From an uncultured Aquincola sp. (GTDB taxonomy: Bacteria > Pseudomonadota > Gammaproteobacteria > Burkholderiales > Burkholderiaceae), in NCBI GenBank assembly GCA_937883885.1, contig CAKZXL010000108.1:1-8492 (forward strand): a stretch of 8,492 nucleotides of DNA, written 5' to 3'. The position numbers and the translations under genes are program-made. Below the pieces are notes generated by a model, which worked only from the letters and a program-made list of their open reading frames with translations, had not been told where the DNA came from and ran no database searches. Of this stretch, positions 1 to 7,601 are shown piece after piece (position 1 is the first letter of the stretch; the number at the start of each line of letters is the position of its first letter).

Positions 1-893
1 AGACGCTGCTGTTCTCGGCCACCTTCTCGCCCGAGATCAAGAAGCTCTCGCAAAGCTACCTGCAGGACCCGGAGCTGGTGGAAGTGGCCCGCCCCAATGC
101 CACCGCCACCAATGTGGAGCAGCGCTTTTTCAGCGTGTCCGACGACGACAAGCGCCGGGTCGTGTGCCAGATCCTGCGCGACCGCAAGCTTTCGCAGGCC
201 ATCGTGTTCGTCAATTCCAAGCTGGGCGCGGCCCGGCTGGCGCGTTCGTTCGAGCGCGACGACCTCAAGACCGCGGCCCTGCACGGCGACAAGTCGCAGG
301 ATGAGCGCCTGAAGTCCCTCGAAGCCTTCAAGCGCGGCGAAGTGGACGTGCTGGTGGCCACCGACGTGGCCGCCCGCGGCCTGGACATCGCCGACCTGCC
401 GGCCGTCTTCAACTTCGACGTGCCCTTCAACGCCGAAGACTACGTGCACCGCATCGGCCGCACCGGCCGTGCCGGCGCATCGGGCATCGCGGTCACGCTG
501 GTCACGCGCGACGACGCGCGCCTGGTGGGCGACATCGAAAAGCTCATCAAGAAGAAGATCGACCTCGAACCCTTCGAGCTGGAAGACGACCGTCCGCGCC
601 GCTTCCGCCCGCGTGAGTTCGACGATGCGGCGCCGCGTGAGCGTTCTGAGCGCGCCGAGCGCCCGGCCGAGCGCAATTACGAGCGTGCAGCGCCTTCGGG
701 GCGCCGCTACGGTTCGGCGGCGCCGCCGGCTGACCCGTTTTTCGACAAGCCCTACGAGCCCAGCACCTCCGATTCGCCGCCCGCCTGGGAAAAGGGCGCC
801 GCCGCCACGGTGCCCGCGGCGCGGGGCCTCAGCCCCAACATCCGCAGCAAGCGCAAGGTGGCGGCGCTGTTGGGCGGCGGCCAGAAGGCCTGA
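1..893 (+). CDS. rhlE: RhlE-type DEAD-box ATP-dependent RNA helicase, C-terminal part (5' end outside window)
   Basis: This is the 3' part of a DEAD-box RNA helicase gene, read in frame from base 3 to a TGA at 891-893. The family unwinds short RNA duplexes using ATP; RhlE members are linked to ribosome assembly and RNA turnover. About 296 residues are present. Visible motifs are SAT (motif III, bases 15-23) followed by FSPEIK, the AIVFVNSK strand (motif IV region), VLVATDVAARGLDI (motif V, about 348-389) and HRIGRTGR (motif VI, 447-470). Motifs Q, I and DEAD lie upstream of the window. The EVARPN stretch after motif III resembles RhlE more than SrmB or DbpA. After the helicase core comes a low-complexity Arg/Glu/Pro/Ala-rich tail (about bases 590-840), probably disordered and RNA-binding, ending in a basic segment and VAALLGGGQKA. 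The gene is convergent with the methyltransferase gene ending at 1079. The DEAD-box assignment is secure; the RhlE subgroup is likely. Confidence 0.9.
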   Translation, partial: TLLFSATFSPEIKKLSQSYLQDPELVEVARPNATATNVEQRFFSVSDDDKRRVVCQILRDRKLSQAIVFVNSKLGAARLARSFERDDLKTAALHGDKSQDERLKSLEAFKRGEVDVLVATDVAARGLDIADLPAVFNFDVPFNAEDYVHRIGRTGRAGASGIAVTLVTRDDARLVGDIEKLIKKKIDLEPFELEDDRPRRFRPREFDDAAPRERSERAERPAERNYERAAPSGRRYGSAAPPADPFFDKPYEPSTSDSPPAWEKGAAATVPAARGLSPNIRSKRKVAALLGGGQKA

Positions 894-902
894 CGCCCAC
901 GG

Positions 903-920
903 CGGTCGCCCTGGCGGCCG
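903..920. terminator. GC-rich hairpin just after the helicase stop
   Basis: Ten bases past the helicase stop, 903-909 (CGGTCGC) can pair with 914-920 (GGCGGCCG region), giving about seven pairs including one G-U, around a four-base loop. No T run follows, so it is not a classical intrinsic terminator. It could still protect the 3' end or help end transcription between two convergent genes. Such pairings also arise by chance in GC-rich DNA. Confidence 0.25.
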
Positions 921-923
921 AAG

Positions 924-996
924 GTCAGGTTCCGCCGGGCCGCCCCAAGGAACCTGCGCCCCCTTGGGGGGCAGCGAGCAACGCGAGCTTGGGGGC
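924..996. repeat. 73-bp intergenic palindromic repeat, copy 1
   Basis: This is the first of two identical 73-base units in the convergent gap between the helicase and the RsmI-like gene. It holds an 8-bp inverted repeat, CAGGTTCC (926-933) with GGAACCTG (949-956). A second, mutually exclusive pairing joins CCCCAAGG (943-950) to CCTTGGGG (962-969). A C5-TT-G6 block and GCGAGC direct repeats (GCGAGCAACGCGAGC) complete it. From memory, intergenic elements rich in CCCCCTTGGGGG and GCGAGC are common in Comamonadaceae and related Burkholderiales genomes, but I could not check this. No open reading frame here resembles a known protein. Possible roles are bidirectional termination or mRNA 3'-end protection, by analogy with REP-type elements. 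Confidence 0.9.
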
Positions 997-1000
997 CGGC

Positions 1001-1073
1001 GTCAGGTTCCGCCGGGCCGCCCCAAGGAACCTGCGCCCCCTTGGGGGGCAGCGAGCAACGCGAGCTTGGGGGC
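1001..1073. repeat. 73-bp intergenic palindromic repeat, copy 2
   Basis: This is an exact second copy of the unit at 924-996, in the same orientation, separated from it by four bases (CGGC, 997-1000), so the period is 77. It ends five bases before the stop codon of the methyltransferase gene on the other strand. The lack of a single mismatch between the copies suggests a recent duplication or gene-conversion-like homogenisation. It carries the same inverted repeats as copy 1, shifted by 77 bases. Confidence 0.9.
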
Positions 1074-1078
1074 TCACC

Positions 1079-1840
1079 TCAGCCCAGCAGGCAGAACACC
1101 GCCGGAACGCGATCCGGCAGGCTCACCCCCTGCCGCTTCCAGTCGGCCACCGTCAGCGTGCGTGTCCAGCCGCCTTCCAGCGTCAGCCCGACGCTGATCG
1201 ACACCCGCGTGCCCCCCGCCAGCGCCTGCAGCATCGCCGACAGCAGCGCGCCGTTGCGGTAGGGTGTCTCGATCATCAGCTGCGTCTGCTGCTGCTTGCG
1301 CGACAGCACCTCCAGCTCACGCAGCCGCGCGATGCGCGCGCCCGCCTCCACCGGCAGGTAGCCGACGAACGCAAAGCTCTGCCCATTGAGCCCGCTGGCC
1401 GACAGAGCCAGCAGCAATGAGGTGGGCCCCGACAGCGGCCGCACCGGCACGCCGGCGGCGTGGGCCGCTGCCACCAGCAAGGCGCCGGGGTCGGCCACGG
1501 CCGGCAGGCCGGCTTCCGAAATCAGGCCCAGGTCATGCCCGGCCAGCGCCGGCGCCAGCAGCGGGGCCAGGTTGGGTGCGGCCACCGCGGCGCCACCCTT
1601 GGGCGGGCGCGGCAGTTCCACGATGCCGATCTCCTGCAGCGGCCGGCTCAGCGGCACCCGCTGACCCACGCGCTTGAGGAAGCTGCGCGTGGTCTTGGCG
1701 TTTTCGGCCACCCAGTGGGGCAGGGCGGCGGCCACCTTCAGCGCGCCCATCGGCAGCGTGTCCTCGATGTCGGGCGGTTGCTGCGCATCGCCGGTGCCGA
1801 AGTCCAGCGTGTTGGGTACCAGGTACAAGGTGCCCGTCAT
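1079..1840 (-). CDS. RsmI-like SAM-dependent methyltransferase (tetrapyrrole methylase fold)
   Basis: This 253-residue protein has the tetrapyrrole methylase (PF00590-type) fold and is most like RsmI, which 2'-O-methylates C1402 of 16S rRNA. Shared features are the start LYLVP, the core LGLISEAGLPAVADPGA (about 104-120), PLSGPTSLLLALSASGL (about 135-151), the GYLP segment (160-163) and ETPYRN (191-196). It differs where RsmI has VPTPIGNL and AEDTR: here these read VPNTLDFG and AENAKTT. It is therefore probably the separate RsmI-like subgroup, and its substrate is unknown. I chose the ATG at 1840 because longer upstream readings run into yceF. This start overlaps the yceF stop as ATGA (1837-1840) with no clear Shine-Dalgarno, which suggests translational coupling. 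The gene is convergent with the helicase. The family is secure; rRNA as substrate is only an inference. Confidence 0.88.
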   Translation of the reverse strand: MTGTLYLVPNTLDFGTGDAQQPPDIEDTLPMGALKVAAALPHWVAENAKTTRSFLKRVGQRVPLSRPLQEIGIVELPRPPKGGAAVAAPNLAPLLAPALAGHDLGLISEAGLPAVADPGALLVAAAHAAGVPVRPLSGPTSLLLALSASGLNGQSFAFVGYLPVEAGARIARLRELEVLSRKQQQTQLMIETPYRNGALLSAMLQALAGGTRVSISVGLTLEGGWTRTLTVADWKRQGVSLPDRVPAVFCLLG

Positions 1841-2454
1841 GGCAGTTGCAGCCCGGCTTCGCGCAGCAGCGCGCAGGTGCGGATCAGCGGCAGGCCGATC
1901 AGCGCGGTGGGGTCGTCCGACTCGATGCCTTCCAGCAGCGTGATGCCCAGGGCTTCTGCCTTGGCACTGCCGGCGCAGTCGTAGGGTTGCTCGGCGGCCA
2001 GGTAGCGCTCGATCTCTTCGTCCTGCAGCGGGCGAAAGCGCACGGTCACCGTGGCCATCACCGTTTGCTCGTAGCGGGTGGCGGGCCGCAGCAGCGTCAC
2101 CGCGGTATGGAACAGCACCGTGCGACCGCGCATCTGCCGCAGCTGCTCGGTGGCGCACTGATGGTTGCCGGGCTTGCCCAGTGGTTGGCCGTTGAGGTCG
2201 GCCACCTGGTCGGAGCCGATGACCACCGGGTCGGCATGCTGGCCACCCGCGATGCGGGCCGCCGCGCGGGCCTTGGCCAGGGCCAGACGCAGGGCCAGGT
2301 CGGCCGGGGCTTCGCCGGGCAAGGGCGTTTCATCCACCTCGGGCCGAATGACGGAGAAGGGCAGCCGCAGACGTTCCAGCAGCTCGCGGCGGTAGGGGGA
2401 AGTGGAGCCCAGGATGAGGGCGGGGCGGGGTTCGTCCATGCGGCCATTGTCCAT
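1837..2454 (-). CDS. yceF: Maf/YceF-type nucleotide pyrophosphatase (probable 7-methyl-GTP pyrophosphatase)
   Basis: This 205-residue Maf-family protein hydrolyses a non-canonical nucleoside triphosphate to the monophosphate and pyrophosphate, in the cytosol. The YceF subgroup acts on 7-methyl-GTP. Visible signatures are LILGSTSPYRRELL (13-26), PEVDE (38-42), IGSDQV (79-84) with the probable catalytic Asp82, GKP (93-95), and CAGSAKAEALGITLLE (160-175) followed by DPTALIGLPL (181-190). SDQV, CAGS-K-E and IGLPL match E. coli YceF better than YhdE. The ATG at 2454 is preceded by a G run; an alternative ATG at 2439 would remove five residues and lies nearer the usual family N-terminus, so the start is uncertain. 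The gene is divergent from yceD across 23 bases and coupled to the downstream methyltransferase by an ATGA overlap. The yceF/yceD arrangement matches E. coli. Confidence 0.93.
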   Translation of the reverse strand: MDNGRMDEPRPALILGSTSPYRRELLERLRLPFSVIRPEVDETPLPGEAPADLALRLALAKARAAARIAGGQHADPVVIGSDQVADLNGQPLGKPGNHQCATEQLRQMRGRTVLFHTAVTLLRPATRYEQTVMATVTVRFRPLQDEEIERYLAAEQPYDCAGSAKAEALGITLLEGIESDDPTALIGLPLIRTCALLREAGLQLP

Positions 2455-2471
2455 CGGCCCCCGTCTACACT
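2443..2471 (+). promoter_or_regulatory. Probable yceD promoter with leaderless spacing
   Basis: TACACT at 2466-2471 resembles a sigma-70 -10 box and ends six bases before the yceD ATG at 2478. Normal spacing would put transcription initiation at or within a base or two of that ATG. No Shine-Dalgarno sequence lies in the six intervening bases. The -35 region, at about 2443-2448 inside the start of yceF, has only a poor match. The call rests on the -10 box, its spacing and the missing ribosome-binding site. Confidence 0.45.
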
Positions 2472-2477
2472 GCCCGC

Positions 2478-3041
2478 ATGAAGCCTGGAGAACACGACCC
2501 CCGCCGCCTGGACGTGGCGGCCTTTGCCACCCAGGGTGGCGAACTGTCCGGCCAATGGCCGTTGAGCGACCTGGCCCGCGTGGCCGAAGACGCGCCCGCC
2601 ACCGCAGAGGGCGTTGCCCTGCCCGCGGTGCAGTGGTCGGCCCATGGCGAGCGCCGGCCCGTCAAGGGTGGCGAGCCGCAGGTGTGGCTGCATCTGCAGG
2701 CCCATGCGCAGGTGCCCCGTGAATGCCAGCGCTGCCTGGCGCCCGTGGTCATCCCGGTGGAGCTCGACAACTGGCTGCGCTTTGTGGGCGACGAGCAGCT
2801 GGCCGCGCAGCTGGATGCCGACAGCGACGACGACGTGCTGGCGCTGCCGCGCTGGCTCGACCTGCAGGAGCTGGTGGAAGATGAGCTGTTGCTGGCGCTG
2901 CCCCTGGTGCCGCGGCATGAGCAGTGCCCCGATCCGCTGCCCATGGCCGTGGAGCCTTCCGAGGACGAACTGCCGCCCGAAGAGAAGGTGAACCCCTTCG
3001 CGGCACTGGCCCAACTCAAGCGCGACAACAAAGGCAGCTGA
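2478..3041 (+). CDS. yceD: YceD family protein (DUF177), 23S rRNA accumulation protein
   Basis: This 187-residue protein belongs to the YceD/DUF177 family, whose bacterial and plant members are needed for normal 23S rRNA levels; the molecular activity is not established. Family marks are the ECQRC motif with Cys83 and Cys86, the acidic middle part, LVEDELLLALPLVPRHEQC (about 132-150), and the C-terminal NPFAALAQLKR (172-182). E. coli YceD is about 173 residues, so the length fits. The ATG at 2478 follows a -10-like box closely and lacks a Shine-Dalgarno, suggesting a leaderless message. The protein is acidic, and its gene lies directly upstream of rpmF as in most proteobacteria. The rpmF promoter overlaps its stop codon. 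Confidence 0.93.
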   Translation: MKPGEHDPRRLDVAAFATQGGELSGQWPLSDLARVAEDAPATAEGVALPAVQWSAHGERRPVKGGEPQVWLHLQAHAQVPRECQRCLAPVVIPVELDNWLRFVGDEQLAAQLDADSDDDVLALPRWLDLQELVEDELLLALPLVPRHEQCPDPLPMAVEPSEDELPPEEKVNPFAALAQLKRDNKGS

Positions 3042-3066
3042 CGACCTTCGCAGGTCATGTTATGAT
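3038..3066 (+). promoter_or_regulatory. Probable rpmF promoter (extended -10)
   Basis: CTGACG at 3038-3043 matches four bases of the -35 consensus and overlaps the yceD TGA stop. After a 17-base spacer comes TATGAT (3061-3066), one mismatch from TATAAT and preceded by TG at 3058-3059 as an extended -10. Initiation is expected near 3073. This leaves a leader of about 50 bases holding the palindrome TTCGCGAA (3076-3083) and a GGCGCC pair (3084-3089 with 3105-3110). It is the best-looking promoter in the window. Confidence 0.75.
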
Positions 3067-3124
3067 CATCGGCTTTTCGCGAAGGCGCCGCCCGTAACTT
3101 GTCTGGCGCCACCAGGAGAACCTC

Positions 3125-3307
3125 ATGGCCGTCCAGCAAAACAAGAAGTCGCCCTCCAAGCGGGGCATGCACCGTTCGCACAACGCGCTGCCCGTGCCGG
3201 GCATCGCGATCGAGCCGACCACCGGCGAGACGCACATGCGTCACCACATCAGCCCCACCGGCTTCTACCGTGGCCGCAAGGTGCTTCGCACCAAGTCGGA
3301 CACCTGA
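3125..3307 (+). CDS. rpmF: 50S ribosomal protein L32
   Basis: This 60-residue basic protein is L32 of the large ribosomal subunit. It starts [20 protein letters not shown] and has the family segments [19 protein letters not shown] (about 35-53). The zinc-binding cysteines of some L32 proteins are absent, as in E. coli L32. The start is fixed by a good AGGAG (3114-3118) six bases before the ATG and by the conserved N-terminus. The gene has a probable promoter of its own at 3038-3066, and a terminator-like hairpin follows at once. Both suit a message needed at higher level than its neighbours. Confidence 0.98.
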   Translation: MAVQQNKKSPSKRGMHRSHNALPVPGIAIEPTTGETHMRHHISPTGFYRGRKVLRTKSDT

Positions 3308-3317
3308 TGATGGCGCT

Positions 3318-3347
3318 GCCGGGCGTGCCTTGCATGTCCGGCGTTTT
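3318..3347 (+). terminator. Terminator-like hairpin between rpmF and plsX
   Basis: Eleven bases after the rpmF stop, 3318-3328 (GCCGGGCGTGC) pairs without interruption with 3332-3342 (GCATGTCCGGC). The stem has 11 bp including two G-U pairs, with a three-base loop (CTT). GTTTT follows (3343-3347). The T run is short, so partial termination or attenuation is more likely than a full stop. Full-length read-through would feed plsX and the fab genes. The rest of the 149-base gap before plsX (3348-3456) shows no promoter or gene that I can support. Confidence 0.55.
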
Positions 3348-3456
3348 GGCTTCGGTGGCCGGCGCGCGCATGGCGGCGTCGGCAGTGTGGTCGTAGCGCC
3401 GCCTTGTGTGCGTACTGCCGCGCGCGCTGCCACCCGGTTCCACTGCCCAGCCGGCG

Positions 3457-4566
3457 ATGTCCTTGTCCTCATCTGCCTTGACGCCGCTGCCACGCGTGCG
3501 TGTCGCCGTCGATTGCATGGGCGGCGACCATGGCCCCAGCGTCACCTTGCCGGCGTGCCAGGCCTTCCTGGCGGCACACCCGCAGGCTGAGCTGGTGCTC
3601 GTCGGCACGCCCGAGGCCCTGGCCCCGGCGGCTGCATGGCCCCGCGTCACCTGCGTGCACGCCAGCGAAACCGTGTTGATGGACGACCCGGTTGAGGTGG
3701 CGTTGCGCCGCAAGCGCGACTCTTCCATGCGCGTGGCCATCAACCAGCTGAAGGCGGCCGAGGCCGGTGCCGAGCCGCTGGCGCACGTCTGCGTGTCGGC
3801 CGGCAACACCGGCGCCTTGATGGCCGTGGCCCGCTACGTGCTGAAGACGCTGGACGGCATCGACCGCCCGGCGATCGCCACCGTCATGCCCAACCGGCTC
3901 GACGGTTTCACCACCGTGCTCGACCTGGGTGCCAACGTCGATTGCTCGGCCGAACACCTGCTGCAGTTCGCGGTGATGGGCAGTGCGCTGGTGGGTGCCG
4001 CCAGCGGCAAGGCCGACCCCAGTGTGGGCTTGCTCAACATCGGCGAAGAAGTCATCAAGGGCAGCGACACCATCAAGCGCGCCGGCGAGCTGCTGCGCGA
4101 GGCGGCGGCCCGGGGTCACCTCAACTTCCATGGCAACGTGGAAGGCGACGACATCTTCAAGGGCACCACCGACATCGTCGTGTGCGACGGCTTCGTGGGC
4201 AACGTGGCCCTGAAGACGGCCGAGGGGCTGGCCTCGATGCTGAGCGACATGATCCGCCAGGAATTCACCCGCACGCCGTTCGCCAAGTTCGCTGCGCTGA
4301 TCGCCTTGCCCGTGCTGCGTCACTTCAAGACGCGTGTCGACCCGCGCCGCATGAACGGTGCCGCACTGCTGGGTCTGCGCGGGCTGGTGTTCAAGAGCCA
4401 TGGTTCGGCCGATGCCTTCGGTTTCGAACAGGCGCTCACCCGGGCGTATGATGCCGCCCGCAACCGACTGCTGGACCGGGTCCACGACCGCATCCTCGAC
4501 ACGCTGCAGGCGCTGAATGCCCAGCCGGTCGCCGGCGGTGCCGACGACACCGTCCAAGCCGCATGA
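3457..4566 (+). CDS. plsX: Phosphate acyltransferase PlsX
   Basis: PlsX converts acyl-ACP and phosphate to acyl-phosphate, the donor used by PlsY to acylate glycerol-3-phosphate at the membrane. It thus links fatty-acid to phospholipid synthesis. With the ATG at 3457 the product has 369 residues, slightly longer than the usual 340-360. Conserved blocks are [15 protein letters not shown] (16-30), [20 protein letters not shown] (113-132), GANVDC (148-153), [12 protein letters not shown] (191-202), [15 protein letters not shown] (233-247) and [13 protein letters not shown] (299-311). The 15 residues before the core are Ser/Pro/Ala-rich and unusual. The ATG has no good Shine-Dalgarno; an in-frame GTG at 3496 would start nearer the family norm but also lacks one. 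The stop overlaps the fabH start (ATGA, 4563-4566). The identity is certain; the start is not. Confidence 0.95.
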   Translation: MSLSSSALTPLPRVRVAVDCMGGDHGPSVTLPACQAFLAAHPQAELVLVGTPEALAPAAAWPRVTCVHASETVLMDDPVEVALRRKRDSSMRVAINQLKAAEAGAEPLAHVCVSAGNTGALMAVARYVLKTLDGIDRPAIATVMPNRLDGFTTVLDLGANVDCSAEHLLQFAVMGSALVGAASGKADPSVGLLNIGEEVIKGSDTIKRAGELLREAAARGHLNFHGNVEGDDIFKGTTDIVVCDGFVGNVALKTAEGLASMLSDMIRQEFTRTPFAKFAALIALPVLRHFKTRVDPRRMNGAALLGLRGLVFKSHGSADAFGFEQALTRAYDAARNRLLDRVHDRILDTLQALNAQPVAGGADDTVQAA

Positions 4567-5552
4567 CTTCATCCACACCCCGGTATTCCCGCATTGCCGG
4601 CACGGGCAGCTACCTGCCGCCGCGCCGCGTCACCAACGACGACCTGGCGGCCCAGCTCGCGCAGCGCGGCCTGGAAACCTCCGACGCCTGGATCGTCGAG
4701 CGCACCGGCATCCGCGCGCGCCACTTCGCCGAGCCCGAGGTGGGCGCCAGCGATCTGGCACTGCATGCCTCTGTCGCCGCCTTGCAGGCCGCGGGCATCA
4801 CCGCGGCCGACGTCGACCTGATCATCGTCGCCACGTCCACGCCGGACATGGTGTTCCCATCCACCGCTACCATCTTGCAGAACAAGCTGGGTGTGCATGG
4901 CTGCCCCGCTTTTGACGTGCAGGCGGTGTGCTCGGGCTTCGTCTATGCGTTGACGGTGGCCGACGCGATGATCCGCACCGGTGCCGCGAGCAAGGCGCTG
5001 GTGGTGGGTTCCGAGGTGTTCTCGCGCATCCTCGATTTCAACGACCGCACCACCTGCGTGCTGTTCGGTGACGGCGCCGGCGCCGTGGTGCTGGAAGCCA
5101 GCCACGAGCCCGGCATCGTGGCCAGCGAGCTGCATGCCGATGGCCGCCACCTGAACATCCTGTGCACCCCGGGCCATGTGTCGGGCGGCGCCATCCTGGG
5201 CGACCCGCTGCTGAAGATGGACGGCCCGGCCGTGTTCAAGCTGGCCGTGGGCGTGCTGGAAGACGTGGCGCGCGCGGTGCTGGCCAAGGCCGGCCGCGAG
5301 GCGTCGGACATCGACTTCCTGATTCCGCACCAGGCCAACATCCGCATCATGCAAAGCACGGCGCGCAAGCTCAAGCTGGCCGCCGACAAGGTCATCGTCA
5401 CCGTCGACGAGCATGGCAACACCTCCGCCGCGTCCATTCCGCTGGCGCTGGACAGTGCCGTGCGTTCCGGCCGCATCCGCCGCGGCGACACCCTGATGCT
5501 GGAAGGCGTCGGCGGTGGTTTCACCTGGGGCGCCGTGCTGCTCGACTTCTGA
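4563..5552 (+). CDS. fabH: 3-oxoacyl-ACP synthase III (KAS III)
   Basis: FabH condenses acetyl-CoA with malonyl-ACP to acetoacetyl-ACP, the first step of type II fatty-acid synthesis. The 329-residue protein has the thiolase fold with the KAS III Cys-His-Asn triad in its usual settings: Cys123 in [13 protein letters not shown], His256 in [11 protein letters not shown] and Asn286 in [12 protein letters not shown]. The glycine-rich C-terminal segment [11 protein letters not shown] (314-324) is also present. The N-terminus carries about eight residues before the usual [10 protein letters not shown] start, so the protein is slightly longer than E. coli FabH (317). Its ATG overlaps the plsX stop by four bases and has no clear Shine-Dalgarno, which implies coupling to plsX translation. 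No promoter of its own is seen. fabD follows after 32 bases. Confidence 0.97.
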   Translation: MTSSTPRYSRIAGTGSYLPPRRVTNDDLAAQLAQRGLETSDAWIVERTGIRARHFAEPEVGASDLALHASVAALQAAGITAADVDLIIVATSTPDMVFPSTATILQNKLGVHGCPAFDVQAVCSGFVYALTVADAMIRTGAASKALVVGSEVFSRILDFNDRTTCVLFGDGAGAVVLEASHEPGIVASELHADGRHLNILCTPGHVSGGAILGDPLLKMDGPAVFKLAVGVLEDVARAVLAKAGREASDIDFLIPHQANIRIMQSTARKLKLAADKVIVTVDEHGNTSAASIPLALDSAVRSGRIRRGDTLMLEGVGGGFTWGAVLLDF

Positions 5553-5584
5553 GCGCCGCCCCTCCATCTTTCGTGAGTCACGCG

Positions 5585-6519
5585 ATGACATCGTTTGCGT
5601 TCGTCTTTCCTGGCCAGGGCTCGCAGGCCGTCGGCATGCTCGACGCCTGGGGCGACCACCCCGCCGTGCGCCAGACGCTGGAAGAAGCCTCCACCGCGCT
5701 GGGCGAGGACATCGGCCGCCTGATCCAGGCCGGCCCCAAGGAACAGCTCGACCTGACCACCAACACCCAGCCGGTGATGCTGGCCGCAGGCATCGCCTGC
5801 TACCGCGCCTGGCTCGCTGAAACCGGCCTGAAGCCGGCCTGGGTGGCCGGCCATTCGCTGGGCGAGTACAGCGCGCTGGTGGCTGCCGGTGCGTTGACGC
5901 TGGCCGATGCGCTGCCCCTGGTGCGTTTCCGCGCGCAGGCCATGCAGGAGGCCGTGCCGGTGGGCACCGGCGCCATGGCCGCCATCCTGGGCGTGCACGC
6001 CGCAGCCGTGCGCGAAGGCTGCGCCGAGGCCGCGCAGGCCAGCGGTGAGGTGGTGGAAGCCGTCAACTTCAACGACCCCAAGCAGACCGTGATCGCCGGC
6101 ACCAAGGCCGGCGTGGAAAAGGGCTGTGAAGTGCTCAAGGCCAAGGGCGCCAAGCGCGCGCTGCCGCTGCCGGTGTCCGCGCCTTTCCACTCCAGCCTGA
6201 TGAAGCCGGCGGCCGAGCGGCTGAAGGAGCGCCTGGCCGCCACCACGCTGCTTTCGCCGCAGATGCCGGTGGTCAACAACATCCGTGTGACGATCGAGAC
6301 CGACCCCCAGGCCATCCGCCAGGCGCTGTACGAGCAGGCCTTCGGCCCCGTGCGCTGGGTGGAGGTGGTGCAGGCGCTGCGCGCCCAGGGCGCCCAGGTC
6401 ATCATCGAATGCGGCCCAGGCAAGGTGCTGGCCGGCATGGTCAAGCGCATCGAGCCCGAGGTGCAGGCCACCACCGTGTTCGACCCCGCATCGCTGGAAG
6501 AAGCCAAGAGGCTGGTGGC

Positions 6520-6523
<4 letters not shown>
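5585..6523 (+). CDS. fabD: Malonyl-CoA:ACP transacylase
   Basis: FabD moves malonyl from CoA to acyl carrier protein, supplying the extender for FabH and FabF. The 312-residue product has the standard acyltransferase marks: PGQGSQ (9-14), the nucleophile elbow GHSLGEYSA with Ser91, the carboxylate-binding Arg116 in RFRAQAMQ, the second catalytic His202 in SAPFHSSLM, and ECGPGKVL near the C-terminus. I chose the ATG at 5585 because MTSFAFVFPGQGSQ matches the family start; a GTG four codons upstream (5573) is possible, but GTGAG there fits better as a weak ribosome-binding site. The stop overlaps the fabG ATG (ATGA, 6520-6523). The gene lies within the run plsX-fabH-fabD-fabG and is probably co-transcribed. 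Confidence 0.97.
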
Positions 6524-7591
<1,068 letters not shown>

Positions 7592-7601
7592 GTCGGTTTC
7601 C

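Noticed and set aside
924..1073. Could the two repeats be the start of a CRISPR array?
   Set aside because: The units are 73 bases, much longer than CRISPR repeats, and are separated by only four bases, so there are no spacers. No cas genes are present.
469..1420. Plus-strand open frames across the helicase tail and the repeats (469-1197, 989-1420).
   Set aside because: They are alternative frames of the Arg-rich helicase tail, the 73-bp repeats and the opposite strand of the methyltransferase. Their Arg/Pro/Ala-rich products show no domain.
1846..2481. A 211-codon plus-strand frame opposite yceF.
   Set aside because: The minus-strand YceF reading has clear Maf motifs over its full length. 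This one is a Gly/Gln/His-rich shadow.
3307..3396. A 29-codon reading frame starting at the ATG that overlaps the rpmF stop (TGATG).
   Set aside because: It has no ribosome-binding site apart from possible coupling, resembles nothing known, and spans the terminator-like hairpin at 3318-3347, which explains the sequence better. Conservation in relatives would reopen it.
3469..4578. A 369-codon open frame antisense to plsX.
   Set aside because: It mirrors plsX almost exactly; long antisense frames are expected in GC-rich coding DNA. The product is Gln/His/Gly/Ala-rich low-complexity sequence with no recognisable family.
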